From positions 558,001 through 622,000 of the forward strand of contig SAUG01000015.1 of the NCBI GenBank assembly GCA_011316305.1: a stretch of DNA of 64,000 nt, written 5' to 3'. Within the stretch, counting starts at the first letter, position 1. Each line of letters starts with the position of its first letter. Origin of the DNA: Rusavskia elegans. Lineage: Eukaryota > Ascomycota > Lecanoromycetes > Teloschistales > Teloschistaceae. Both the position numbers and the translations under genes were made by a program. Below are positions 51,071 to 63,193 of this stretch, piece after piece. The notes below the pieces were generated by a model. The model did not search any database, was not told where the DNA came from, and saw only the letters and a program-made list of their open reading frames with translations.

Positions 51071-51767
51071 AGAGAATATATAGTAGTATTAGTAGGTATT
51101 ACCGGCCCCGATAAATTCTAATTAGTTTCTTTTTCTTTTAAAATTATAGTCTAGGTTTTATATAGGCTTTATATAGGCTTTTCTATAGGTCTTCGGTAGC
51201 GCCTATAGTTAAACCTCTAAGATAATTATTTCTACAGGCTCGATAATACTTTTCTATACTATATAGGAGGTCTGGAAAGAGGGATTTTAGATAGTCTTAT
51301 ACCGGTATTTACTATAGGAGCGAAGATACCCTATTTATATATATTTACGGTAATAAAAGAGCCTCTAGCTAATAATATAATAATTCTATTATTATATTTA
51401 TTATAATATACTGGATTTCTATAAGGTACTAGCAATCGATATAGGAAGCTAATATCGCGCTAATATTAAATAGTTTCTAATATTATTCTATATTAATTTC
51501 TATACGACTTTTTATAACTTTACTATATTATATATTTTTTCAGGCTTTTTCTATAGTTCGTAGAACTAAATATAATAATATAAAGCTTATTTTTTAATAT
51601 ACTATAAAATATATAAGGAGGTATTATAAAATATAGACTTAATAGTTCGTCATTTTTTAACTAACGGTCGATATTATAATATTAACCTATAGCGTTCGAC
51701 AAGAGATAGTATTATATATACTTATATTCAATATGATGTTGCCCTATTGGTGGCGGCCCCTAAGGTA

Positions 51768-51916
51768 GCTATACTTAGGCGCTAAGGGCGCTAGTACCGA
51801 TCAGGCCTAGTGGATCTAGACGCCAAAACCCTGCCATCTCCTTCTTATATACTTAGTTCAGGCGAAAGTCCATCTTAGTAAATCAAGCTTGATGTTCCAC
51901 ATATATGATTTCAATA
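51768..51916 (+). repeat. 3' LTR of Copia Z, remaining 149 bases
   Basis: Continues the LTR from base 28 to its end TTTCAATA. It keeps clearly more CpA/TpG (GATCAGGCC, CCACATATATGA) than the 5' LTR at 34483-34658, although both were identical when Z inserted. Confidence 0.85.
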
Positions 51917-54900
51917 TTAAAACTACTAAAACCAGTAGGATATAATATATAGATAATATTATCTATATAACTATGGAGGAAAGCGGTTTCAATATCTATT
52001 TAATCGAGCTCTAGGCCGTAGGCGGTAGCAAAAGTAAATATAACTTTATATAATATTAGTTTAATAATAGAAATAAGAATTTTTTTAAAATCGATACCGG
52101 CTTTCTATTTAAACCTATAAATAATTTAATAAACTTTAAAAAATATAATTTTACTATAGATATTACTTATAGTTCTATATATTTATTTACTTTTTAGAAG
52201 ATATTTTATAGAAGGTATAAATATTTGAGTATATAATATGTAAATAGTATTTAATTCTAATAATACTATTTTTTCTTCTATAATTTTACGCTATTTATTA
52301 GTATAGAGTAATTTTATAGTTTTTTCATATAACTAGAATTCGGAAAAATCTAATACCGTACCTTTACTTTTAGTATTAAAAAATATTTAAATATTTATTA
52401 ATGAATCTAATAAAAAATAATTATAATTATTTAATATATAGAGTTCGGGGTAATTATATAGAACTTTAAAAAAAAATTAAATAGTATAATCGGTTTATGG
52501 ATAAGATATAATAGTCTAAAAGTAGGGCGGTAATATTTTAAAATCGGAATCTGAATTTAAATTATAAATTTCGATAATATAAAGATTATTAGATAAATTA
52601 GCCGGTAAAAGAATATAACTATAGATAAAGGAAATTTAGTAAAATATCAAAATTTAGTAAAAAAAAGTATAAGTTTAGATATTAATAGAAGGTTACTAGA
52701 TTATAACTATAACTTTTTAAAATTCGACCCCCTATTAGTATACTACTATTTCTATTATTTATTTTTAGATTCTTCTAACTTTTATAGATCTAATAAATCT
52801 AGGTTTTAATCTATCTTTTTAAATACTATAAAAAAGGCGCTGATATTTTTATTCTAAAAACTTAATAGTTATAAATAGTATTACTAAAGTAACCGATTAA
52901 AAAATAATTTTAGCTTTAATTATAGAATTTCCGAATTTTTTTACTATATATTAGAAATATTATAAAATCTAGAATATAAAATCGATTTAAATTAAGAAAT
53001 TTACTATATTCTTTTTTATATAGAATTATATCTAATTTACTACTAGATAACTAGAAATATAGAAACATATTAGTTTTAATATTTTAGCTATTATTTTTTA
53101 CTAAAGCCGCTATAAAATAATATAAAATAGATTTTATTTATTAGTATTTACCCGAAGTATTTAGAGATACTATTTTATTATAAATTATTAGATACGGTAG
53201 ATTTCTACTAGATATTTTTATTAATAAAGCTTTTAGATATAATATAGCTTCTAAATTTATTATTACTATAAAAGTATTTAATTATAAAAACATCGTCTTT
53301 ATTATAAAGATAGAAGTAGTTTTAGTATTCGAAGATTTTAGAGCCGTCTTTTATTTTAGTTATATAGATATCGGACTTCTAGATATTATTATTTAAAAAA
53401 ATAAAAATATATTAACTTCTATTATAAACTACTAGAATAATATTATCTAAAATAGGTTATATATAATTAATATAAATAAAATCTATAGAACCGCTACCGA
53501 AGTAGATATAGCTTTTATAAAACTATTTATATTATTTATCCAGAGTAAAAATTTTATAGAAACCGGATTTAAATTTAAAAACTTTAAATAAATCGATTTC
53601 TATAGATAAATTTACTAGTTTATATAAGATCTAATTATTTAGATATCTAAGCCGGGCCTATTAAGTATTTTCTATTTCTATCGATTTTTTAGCGAGGGCT
53701 TTTAAAGCTATATTAGATATTAATAAAAATAAAAACGAAAATAGAAAAGAAAAAAAAAATTGAAGAAAATTTAATAAGGCCGTATTATATAGTATTAGTA
53801 TTTAATAGAAATAAACTTTTAGATATATAAATAGTTAATATTAAATCCGGAATAAAAAAATTAAAATTAAAACTATAGTTTTTAAAAATCATTTTAATAT
53901 CTATTTTTTAAATTCATGATATTAATAGAAAGTTAATACTAGATCCGAAGATATAAAGAAGATTATAGAATTCTATAAAATAGTATCTACTATTAATAAA
54001 ATAGTTAAATATAATAATACCTTTAGTAATTAGTCGGGAGTTAATAGTATTACTAATACCGGTTATAGGCTCGCTTTAAATAGATTTTATATTAGATTTA
54101 ATAAAAAAGTACTAGTAAAAAATAGTATAATAGTTATAGATATAGTCGAATATCTAATTATTAATAAAATCCAATTTATTTAATAAAGCCGATAAAGCCG
54201 TAAAAATGAAATTTATAAAGCTAATATTAGTAAAAGCTGCTACTATTATAATAAAATATAGTATTTTTTTAAATTTAGTAAAGATTTTTTCTAGATTTAT
54301 TATTTTTACTACTTTTACGATCTTTACTATTCTTTTTTTACTATCTTTAATTTTATTACTATTACCCTTTTAGTATTAACTACTACGATTTTTCTATTTT
54401 TCTACTATCTAAACTTTTTTTAATTTAGGATAAAAACTATAATAGGTATTTTTTATATAACTATTTCGGTTATAATATAAATAGTAGTTAACTTTTATTA
54501 CTCGTTTATTTAGGTTATTTATTAATAGGAAAGCTTTAATTCTAATAATAATAGATTTATTATTACTATATTAGCAATATTTCTCGCTAATAGTAGTATT
54601 AATAGTTTTATCTAAAATAATTACTTTTTATTTTTATTTATCTTTATTACTAACAATAATATTATTTTAAATATATATGGTCTAGAAGTAGCTTAAAGTA
54701 GCTCTAAAGTTTTAAAAGAATTTTAAAATAAAAAGACTTTCTAAAATAATAACGCCTATAGCTAAAATTTTATTAATAAATTTAAAAAATTTAGTTATAC
54801 AAATTTCTATACTTTCGAAAAAACTATTATAATAGAGAGTATCTAGCTAGATTTTAAATTCGATAAATATACCGGTACTATAGACTTTATACTATATTTA

Positions 54901-56447
54901 GATTATATCTAGTATCTTTTTAATATTTAATATAATATTTTAAATAAATTTTTTAGCGTTAATATTATAAGACGTTTTAATTACTACTTTATATAGATAT
55001 ATTCTATCTATACTTCTTTATAATTAGAAAAAGCCGGAGATAAAAGATCTTTAGTAGTAGTTTAGAGATTATTAAAAATAAGATAGGCTATAATAACTTC
55101 CTCCTAATTTTTATAATCTAAACGGATTTTAAATTTCGGAACTATATTAATAAAATAGCTAGAACATTTTAATTTAATATTATCTATAATTAATATTATA
55201 GAAATAGATTTATTACGAAATTTTATACTAGATTATAGAATACCGCAAGGAATAGTATTATAGAAAGAAGAATCTAAAAAAAGGTTTAAAAGCGAGTACC
55301 CGGGAGATATAATAATTTCGAGGCTAAATAAATTACTCGGGTTTAAAGATATCGAAAAAAAACTAAAAATTATAAAAAGGTCTAGGTTATTTTTAAATAT
55401 TTTAGAAATTAACTTCGATAGATAGTATTCAGAATCTAGGTATAGACGGCTCTAGATAATAAAGTCGATTTACTATTAGTTATATAGGAACCTATAGTTT
55501 CTAATAGAAAATTAGAAATTATAGACGGTTTATTTTACCTAGAGATTATTAGATAGTTTTTAAGAAAAACGTTATTTAAGGATTTTAAAGTAATAAAAAT
55601 TAATATAAAGTATTAATAATATTAATATAAAAGAAGTTATAAAGTTTAAAATAGATTAAATAAAGCTTCGAAAATTAAAATAATATAATAATAGTCTTTA
55701 GTAATAAATAGGAAGCTTCAAATACTTATATTATTTAGGACTAGATAATATAACTGGTAAAACCGCAAGCTAGACTCGATAGTTCTAGTTTTAGAAACGA
55801 GATAGTTAGTTTAGAAATAGTAGGAACTCGTTTAGACTATTAGAAAATTGGAAAAGATAAGAAATATAGTCTATTAGCTTCCTATTTTATAAAGGTCCTA
55901 GTTTATATTAAATTAGCTAGATAGTCGTTTCCTGTATTTATTTATAATAGCTAGTATATATTTGGCTATCTGGATAATTATAGGATATACGCCGATAACT
56001 AGCGCTAGCTAGGCGGCAGAATATAGAACTAATTATTATAAAGATTGAATTTTAAAGATTTAACTACCGTATTTAATATAATATTTCTATAGTAATATTT
56101 CTATATATAGTAAATTAGCGATTTAATAATTCTATCCGAAAGTAAAAAAGTTAATAGTTTAAGCGGCTAGAAAAGGTTGTAAAATAAAATAAAAAGGGTC
56201 TATTTAGCTATTTATAATTTCGGTAGTTACCGGGGTACTAATAGATAGTAGTATATCTATAGACTTTGTTATTCGCTATAGAAGATACTTTATATAGTTT
56301 AATAATATATATCGGATCTATTAAAGGGTATATAAAAAGAGATATTTAATAAAAATATAAAAGAATTAAATATAAAGATATAATACTCGCGAATAATAAT
56401 AATAACTATTATAAACTAATTCGGCTAGAACTTCCGAGTTTATAATC
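51917..56447 (-). pseudogene. Copia Gag-Pol relic of element Y, 5' part
   Basis: Minus-strand continuation of Y beyond the Z insertion. The reverse transcriptase catalytic-region block is at 51998-51958, integrase/protease about 52200-54230, the Gag zinc knuckle about 54490-54440, and Gag to about 56390. It aligns with 28050-33343 of X without element E. The empty TA target of E is at 55858-55859. All frames are closed by RIP. Confidence 0.75.
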
Positions 56448-56623
56448 TATAAAAATAATATATATAGAATATTAAGTTTAATTTACTAAAGTAGACTTTC
56501 GTCTGAACTAAGTATATAAAAAGAAGATAGCAGGGCCTTGGCGCCTAGAACTACTAGGCCCGATCGATACTAGCGCCCTTGGCGCCTTGGTATAGCTGTT
56601 GTGCGTAACACGTACTTTCAATA
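56448..56623 (-). repeat. 5' LTR of Copia Y (176 bp)
   Basis: Minus-strand LTR of the standard 176-bp length. Its outer half (56565-56623) retains CpA/TpG (CCTTGGTATAGCTGTTGTGC), in contrast to the inner half, so RIP weakens towards the flank. Confidence 0.85.
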
Positions 56624-57887
56624 TTTTAAAACTCGCTTAAAGCGCTCAGAGCGCTTATAAACAAGCTTTCTGCTCGTAAGCGCTTTTATAACGCGTTAGA
56701 CGGGATATAGAATCAGACCCGCTCACCAGTTCAGACCTGCTTAATTAACTCTGAACGGGGTCGATACTTTTGATAATGTAGTAGCTAGCGTACTAGCTAG
56801 TGATTCCGTTAAAGCTACGCGGGCGGAAGAGTATTTTAATAGTTTAGTAAAACGAAAAAATATAGATTATACAATAAATATAGCCGAGACGATAATTATA
56901 GATCTTTATTTCATAGTATAATAGATAGCTATAGCGGAAATATTAGATAATTATAATTATTTAAAACGTCGAAGAAGAAGTAATAGAAGATTCGTAATCG
57001 AATAAAGAAAATAATTGAATAGAAGTAATTTAACTGCGCTGTAAATCTTGTTTGACAAACTATATATCTTTAGCTATAAAAATTTCCTTGTATATAAAAC
57101 TTGAGTTTCAAATAATTACGTAATCTGATCGGTTGGTACCTCTAGTATTAAATCGTTAAAAACTAAAATCAAAATTCCGATTGAATAAACCGTATACTAT
57201 TAACATATATATATATATAGAATATAATAATCGTTATCGTATATAATATTAATGAAGAATATATATATATATATATATAAATATCTCGTAATTTCAAATA
57301 AAAATCTTTTAAAAACAACGAATCAATTATAGATAATTTTTTAATCTTGAATTCAATAAATTAAATTATCAATTTTTATATCGTATAATATTCTTTTATT
57401 TACTTAATCGACGATTTTATATATATGAAAAAAAAAATTAAAATGATATAAAATTTATTTTTTAAGAATTTTCCAATTAATATTATATTAAAATACAAAC
57501 GAAAATGTTTTAACGTTTTCGATTTTTTTAAAAAAAAAGAAAATCCGTATATAAAAAAAAGTTTATCGCTTTCGATTAAAACTAGTTTTGCTCGAATTAA
57601 TCTAGCGTAAAAAGCTATTATAAAAGTTAGAATCGAATACGGACGATTATTTAAAAATAGTAAAAATATAATCGAATATTGAAATTCAGTTTTTTAATAG
57701 TAGATTTTATTATATAAAATAACTTTTACGTCAATAATTAGCTATTTATAATTTCCATTCAAAAGATCTAATAGATATTATAAATATATTTAAATAATTT
57801 ACGGATTCGAATAATAAATATTAAAAAATTAGACGACTGATAGAATTTAACAATTCTACGAAGCCGACGCTAAATTTTATCCAAATC
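56624..57887. other. Weakly mutated boundary region
   Basis: The first 200 bp keep CpA/TpG and carry a near-perfect palindrome, AAGCGCTCAGAGCGCTT (about 56639-56655), and nearby GCTCGTAAGCGCTT. About 57000-57880 is AT-rich but has more CpA/TpG than the transposon tracts, as expected for intergenic rather than repeated DNA. No gene was recognised. Confidence 0.45.
57259..57279. repeat. (AT)n microsatellite
   Basis: About ten AT units; a shorter AT run lies near 57205-57220. Confidence 0.7.
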
Positions 57888-58030
57888 TAGATTGGCCAGT
57901 TCAGATCGAATTTTTTTCGAAGTAATCGAACCGTTAGATATCCGATCCGATTTTAGTAACCCGACCCGGGTTCGATCCGCTAAGCGGTCGGGTCGGATTA
58001 TAGATTTTAATTCGAGAATTCGACTTAAAA
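57888..58030 (+). mobile_element. hAT-like element end with CCGACCCG subterminal repeats
   Basis: TAGATTGGCC at 57888 matches TAGACTGGCC at 61775 after one RIP change, and both are followed by repeated CCGACCCG/CGGGTCGG words and a GGGTTCGATC block. Subterminal repeats of this sort are typical of hAT transposons. No right end or transposase was found for this copy. Confidence 0.45.
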
Positions 58031-59400
58031 ATTCAATTTAATCCGATTTATAATTATATACGATGATTAAATAGGAAATTAATTATAGATAATATAAAAC
58101 GATAATATATTTCTTTTACTACTAGTTTATATAACGATATTCTATAAATAATTGTTTATATACCGATATACTATAAATAGTATTCTTATTTTCTAAATAA
58201 TTATTTTAAAAAATATCTTTTATCTAGAATTTTTATTTTTTTAGAATCTATTAATAACTAGCTATTAATATAACTTTGGCTAAATTTCTAGATTCTATAT
58301 TAACTCTTAAAAAAAGTAAAGATTTTGATATTAATTAGTAATACGTTTAATATAGATTATAGCTAGTAATTAATCTGTAAAAAATTAATATAATCGGATA
58401 TATATTAAATATAATACTGAAACTCGAATTACTAATAACTATCCGCTTTATTAAAATAGTAGTAACGTAATTGAATATTAAAACTTTCGATTCGATTTTA
58501 TACGACCGCTAAAGTTACTATATTATTAGCGTTTAACGTTTTAATTTTAAGATAATCTATCTAGAATTAATATACGCTTTATATATTCGTATACCGTTTT
58601 TAGAATACGAATCGATCTAGAAATAAAACTATTATAGTTAAATAGAAAATTTTATATATCGGACTATTAAATTATATTGTAGGTTTATATAATATTATAT
58701 ATATTATCTATATTTAGAAATTTTTACTTTCTATTTCGAATTCTAATTTATTTATATCGACCGCCCGAATCTATTTTATATTATAACAATATTAATCCTT
58801 CCCATTTTAATTCTTATATCTTTTTTACTAGATTCTTTAACTCTTTTATAATAGTTCTTTTCGTTCAATTCTAGTACTACCGTAATATCTTCGCGACGAG
58901 CCTGTTTCTATTATATAGGTATCTACTTTTATATAATATTCTAGAAATTAAATTTCCCGAATTAACTTTTTTCTACCTACTAAAAATATTATATCTTTTA
59001 AAATAAAGTCTTTTATATCCTATTTTCTTTTCTAATTAAATACTAATTCTAATTTTTTTTTTAGATAGATATATTTCCTTTAAAATAATACGTATTTATC
59101 TCGGAACGATCTATATTAGTAGAAATAGATCTAAATAGTAGGCCGCAGCGATATAGATACGATAATAATAAAGATATATCTATAAATAAAAGACTATAAT
59201 ATTTATTACCTTTGAATCTATAGTAGCTAGTATCTATTCTACGACGTGTTTACTAGTTCTAGATTTAATTTCTACTTCGATATATACCGTTCTCTTTATA
59301 TAGAAAATAAAAAAGGTCCCGAAATTATCTATACTTTTTAGTATACTAGACTAGTACGGCCTTAGATTTATATTCTATTTCGACTAGATAATATACTATA
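58031..59400. other. RIP-degraded sequence, possibly the 5' part of the Helitron
   Basis: AT-rich with stops in all frames. It precedes the Helitron coding relic and may hold its 5' end, but no TC terminus or coding block could be fixed. Confidence 0.35.
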
Positions 59401-59431
59401 TTCTACCTAATATACGTCTAAGAATCTAAAT

Positions 59432-59462
<31 letters not shown>

Positions 59463-61774
59463 GCGGTAATAGCTAGAGCGATATCGATTCTAATTCTAAT
59501 ATCGATAATAATAATAATCGTCGTTTTTTTCCGATCTCTTTTTCGATTTTCCTACTACTAACGAAATCGATACGAAATTCGATATTAATCTATTTTTAAT
59601 ACTATATACAATGAAGCGAGTGGTATAATAATAGTAATAATAATTATAATAGCCGAATCGGGAAAATAGTAATTCTAAAAGTAAAAATATTAAAAATAGT
59701 AATAGGTCTCCGCTATATCTTTTATAATATTTATTTCGAAAAGAAAAAAAGTAGCGAGATATTAGTAAGAAAATAGATCCGGTAGAATAATACGAAACTA
59801 CTAATAGCTAGTTTAGTAATTAAAGCTATTAATATTACTAAAAAAGATCTTATTCTACTATATATAAATTACGGTGTTCGAAAATAGTACTCTATAATAC
59901 TAGATTATATAGAGACGATTCTATTAGCTAGTATTAGATAGTATATATTAGTTACAGCGCTAAATATTAGATTAATAAAAGGGTTATAAAGTTTTCTAAA
60001 GTCGCTACCGAATATAAAACCTATTATAAATAAAGAAAAATATAGTTTCTATCGCTATAGCCGTCTCCGTAACTTCTAAAAGATTTTTTAACCCGGAAAA
60101 ATAATTATAGCGTCTATTATCTAAAGAATATCTACTAGTTTAATACGTCTTTTACTTATACGTTCTATTAAACTATCGAAAATCTTAAATTACTCTAAAA
60201 TAAGCTAGTTCCGCTCTAGATTTAAAGAGAAATATACTATATATAAGATCTTTTAAATACTAAAAACGGCGTATAGCTACGATATATCTAGATCTATATT
60301 TATAATCCTAGCTAGACGATAGAATTTCGGCGGAAAGAATAAAGAAATCTAGATTATAAACTAATATAAAAGTTAATATATATATTTTATAAATATATTC
60401 TATTTATCGGTACGTTTAAAACTATATAAAAGGTAATTCGAAAATATTAATAGATAGTAAATCGGAATCCGTTCTATATTCGATTTAGTACCTATATAGA
60501 ATTAAAAATAAAACAGAATACTGATAAACGATACGAAAATATACCTACTATTAAAATTTAAATTAGTCGAACGTAGATTATATTAACCCGAATTATATTT
60601 ACTATATTTTGCTCTACTATATATTACTATTTCCGGAAAGTAATTCGAGGTTTTATTAGAATTTAAAATTTAAAAATAACCGAACTAAAGTAAATTAGCG
60701 GGATTTCTATTTATATTAGCTTTAAAAAAGGGATATAGAATTTAATATAGATAGAATCTAATTAATAGTAATAAAATTAAAGAACGATTCGAATAGATCT
60801 ATATTAAGGCGTAAAAGATATATTATTTTAGAATAATATTAAATTTCTAAAGTATCGGCTATCGAATAATATTACTTTTATTATATATAAAATATAACCG
60901 TTTTATATATAAACGTATAATAGATTCGATAGTATTAGTTAAATATTATAGTAAACCGTTACTGTTTATAACTATAATAGCGAATCTAAAATAGCCCGAA
61001 GTCCTTACTATTAAATAGCTATAGTAGAAAGTCTAGAATTAGATTAATTTAATAATACGGGCGCTTTATTTACGGTAATAATCGTTATTAAAAGAATATA
61101 GTAAAGGTTTATTCGGAAAGTATAAAGATTCGGTTTAAATAATTAAATATTAGAAACGGGGCCTTCTATATATATATATCTTTTTTTATTTTTAAAAAAT
61201 AATCACGGCTTCTATAACTTCGATAATATTAATACTATTTTTATAGTAAAATTATCTTTTTCCGATTTCGATCGGTCTAGCCGATTAACGGAAATTATTA
61301 AAAATAATATAATATATAGTTTTTACGGTATAGCGAAACCTAATATATCTTATATATCATTATTAAAAGACGATAGATTTATTTAATCTAGTAAAGAGTT
61401 TCCGAAACGGTTTTAGTCCTATACTACTATTAGTTCGGATAGGTATAGAATTTACCGAAAACCTAATAACGGGCGTATTTAAATCCGCGATAGCTAGAAT
61501 TTAACTAATTTCTTATCCGATAATTAATAGACAATATTATATTACCCGTATCTATCTACGAATTATTACTATTATATTAATATCGAATTATATACTGGTA
61601 TTAAAGCGGTTTAATATATCTATAAATACATCGATAAAGGTTATAATTTCGGGATAATTCGATTCGAAACGAAAACGGATAACGATAAAATTATATTCTA
61701 TATTAATAGTTATACTATCGGCCCGTCTATAGCGATCTATAAACTATTAAAGTTCCGAAAGTATTAGAAATAGC
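59400..61774 (+). pseudogene. Helitron Rep/helicase relic, truncated by a hAT element
   Basis: An Asn/Asp-rich N-terminal part (about 59430-59530) is followed near 59960-60110 by a segment resembling the C..C....W...R zinc-binding region before Helitron Rep domains. The HUH motif is legible: 61160-61180 reads GLLYIYI for GLPHMHI, with both His codons turned to Tyr, preceded by KR. Then come an EFPKRF block (about 61396-61415, the FPKPF block of Helitrons) and an HINIELYTGIKAVKYIYKYI-like block (about 61580-61640). The frame stops at 61774, where a hAT element begins, so the helicase half is not seen here. Confidence 0.75.
59433..59463. repeat. (TAA)n microsatellite within the Helitron relic
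   Basis: About ten TAA/AAT units, read in frame as poly-Asn; a second, shorter run is near 59503-59517. Confidence 0.65.
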
Positions 61775-63193
61775 TAGACTGGCCGTCGGGTTAAAAAAAC
61801 CGACCCGATCCGAGTCGGTTCCGACTTTTTTAGGTATCGAACCGAATCGGGTCGAACCCGGGTTCCCGGGTTCGATCTACTAAAACTATTAAAACTTTCT
61901 TTTCTATATTATAATATAAAAAAATTTCCGCTTTTACTATATAATTATATTAATATATTAGATACTAATTAGATAGACGTTGATTTCTTCCTACTAAATA
62001 GCAAATATTAATTAAAGTTAGTATCTGTTTATCTATATAATCCTTTTTTATTATCTATTATCTAAATATAACTTATATTAGCTCTAAATCTTTAAAATAT
62101 TTAGTCTTTTTACGCCTAATAAGATCTTTTCCGATAGATCCTTTCTAGATAAGATCTATTCTAGCTAGTCTTTAAAGAAAATTGAGTTATTTATTATCTA
62201 GATATATTTAATCGAGTCTAGATTACTATTAAGTGGTCGAATACTTATAGTCTAATACTTCTATAGCTATCGATATTAAAAAAAATTCTATAGAAAATTT
62301 ATTAATTTTTTCCAGTTAAGAAAAGCTATATAATAAATATAGTCGAAATAGTAGTAAAAGTTCTAATAATAAACTTTAATAATAGATAGTCTATCTAAAA
62401 TTATATTTCAAAACTATTCTAAGATTTTCAACTATTCTATAACTTTTTATTCTTTTAATATATCTACTATAAAGAGCTAAACGATATAATTAATAGTCTT
62501 TTATTAAATTAATATTTATCCGCGTAAATAACTAATAGTAATTTAAAAAGGTAATATAAAACTTATTTTAATTATAGAAAAAGAATTATATTAAATTCGA
62601 ATCTACTTTTAATTAAGTTATATAGGATATATACCTATATAAAACTCTCTTAGATTTAAATCTACGAGTTCGGACTATTGAAAATAAAAGATTTAGACTA
62701 TTATTACAAATACTTCGTTTAGATATAGAGTTCGTCGGCCGTATAGGATTTATATAGAAAGTCTTCGATAGTTATAATACTATCCGCGAGTAAATTAAAT
62801 CTAATTTAAAGTTTTTAAAACGTATTTCCTTTATATTAGATATCTAGTTAAATCCGTAAAAAGTTATATATTTAGGAGTATTTATATACTGGATTAATAT
62901 TTATTTTTTATAATAAAGGTATCTAATTAGATTTATATCTTTTTCTACTAATTACTCTAGCTATTTATAATACTAGAAGCTATTAAAGCTTTTAGAACTT
63001 TTTTAATTTAGACCGAAGCTTTTAGATATTATTACTAATAATACCAGTTCTAATAGTATTTAAAAATAAAGTTTAAAAAGGCTTTTATTCGATTTAACAG
63101 CCGATAGAATCGAGTCTAAAACTTCCTATTTTATCTAGTTTATATAACTAATCTGGTAGCCTAAAACTTTATTAATGCTATTAAATTATACAT
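61775..63193 (+). mobile_element. hAT transposon, left end and transposase relic
   Basis: The left terminus TAGACTGGCC (61775) with CCGACCCG/CGGGTCG subterminal repeats to about 61880 interrupts the Helitron frame; the preceding 8 bases, GAAATAGC, would be the target duplication. The transposase relic runs on the plus strand to about 63170. At 62830-63000 it carries the hAT core: a TTDIWTS-like block (gat at 62839-62841 as catalytic Asp), YLGVFIYWI, and a final HSGYHNAEKLLKLLELF-like block. A DNASSN-like block follows near 63020-63060. Trp and Gln codons are stops. The right end is not visible because another element starts at 63194. Confidence 0.7.

Larger units (their letters stand above)
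41824..51765 (+). mobile_element. Long TIR element H (9.94 kb) with helicase relic
   Basis: The left end TCTAAGGGGGG and the inverse of the right end, CCTTAGGGGCCGCC, are flanked by TA (41822-41823, 51766-51767) and interrupt the Z 3' LTR. Removing H plus one TA restores a 176-bp LTR, which fixes the borders. The left subterminal CCCGTTAACACGCCGG resembles CCTGTTAACACGCTG of elements D and E, so H shares its end type with the short family. A PIF1-like helicase relic lies at about 45160-46400, and other plus-strand coding-like relics at about 48190-48850 and 49600-51070. All are RIP-damaged. The transposase or other mobilising enzyme was not identified. Confidence 0.75.
34483..51916 (+). mobile_element. 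Copia-type LTR retrotransposon Z, split by element H
   Basis: Plus-strand Ty1/Copia element with a 5' LTR at 34483-34658 and a 3' LTR split into 41797-41823 and 51768-51916. Target duplication is TTAGA (34478-34482) and TTAAA (51917-51921), differing by one G-to-A change. Without H the element is 7.49 kb. Gag with zinc knuckle, protease, integrase, reverse transcriptase and RNase H occur in Copia order. It is inserted in the reverse transcriptase region of the related element Y, so Z is younger than Y, and H is younger than Z. Confidence 0.85.
23955..56623 (-). mobile_element. Copia-type LTR retrotransposon Y (oldest, discontinuous)
   Basis: Three segments, 23955-25173, 33520-34482 and 51917-56623, join into one minus-strand Ty1/Copia element of about 6.9 kb, lacking its 3' LTR. 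Continuity is shown by GATAT on both sides of X (25169-25173, 33520-33524) and by TTAGA/TTAAA on both sides of Z (34478-34482, 51917-51921). The order from 5' to 3' is LTR, leader, Gag with zinc knuckle, protease/integrase, reverse transcriptase, RNase H and a 1.2-kb 3' region. X interrupts the RNase H part and Z the reverse transcriptase part. All coding sequence is destroyed by RIP. Confidence 0.8.

Noticed and set aside
41824..51765. Element H as a Helitron because of its helicase
   Set aside because: H has inverted CTAAGG/CCTTAGG ends and a TA duplication proved by the split LTR; Helitrons have neither.
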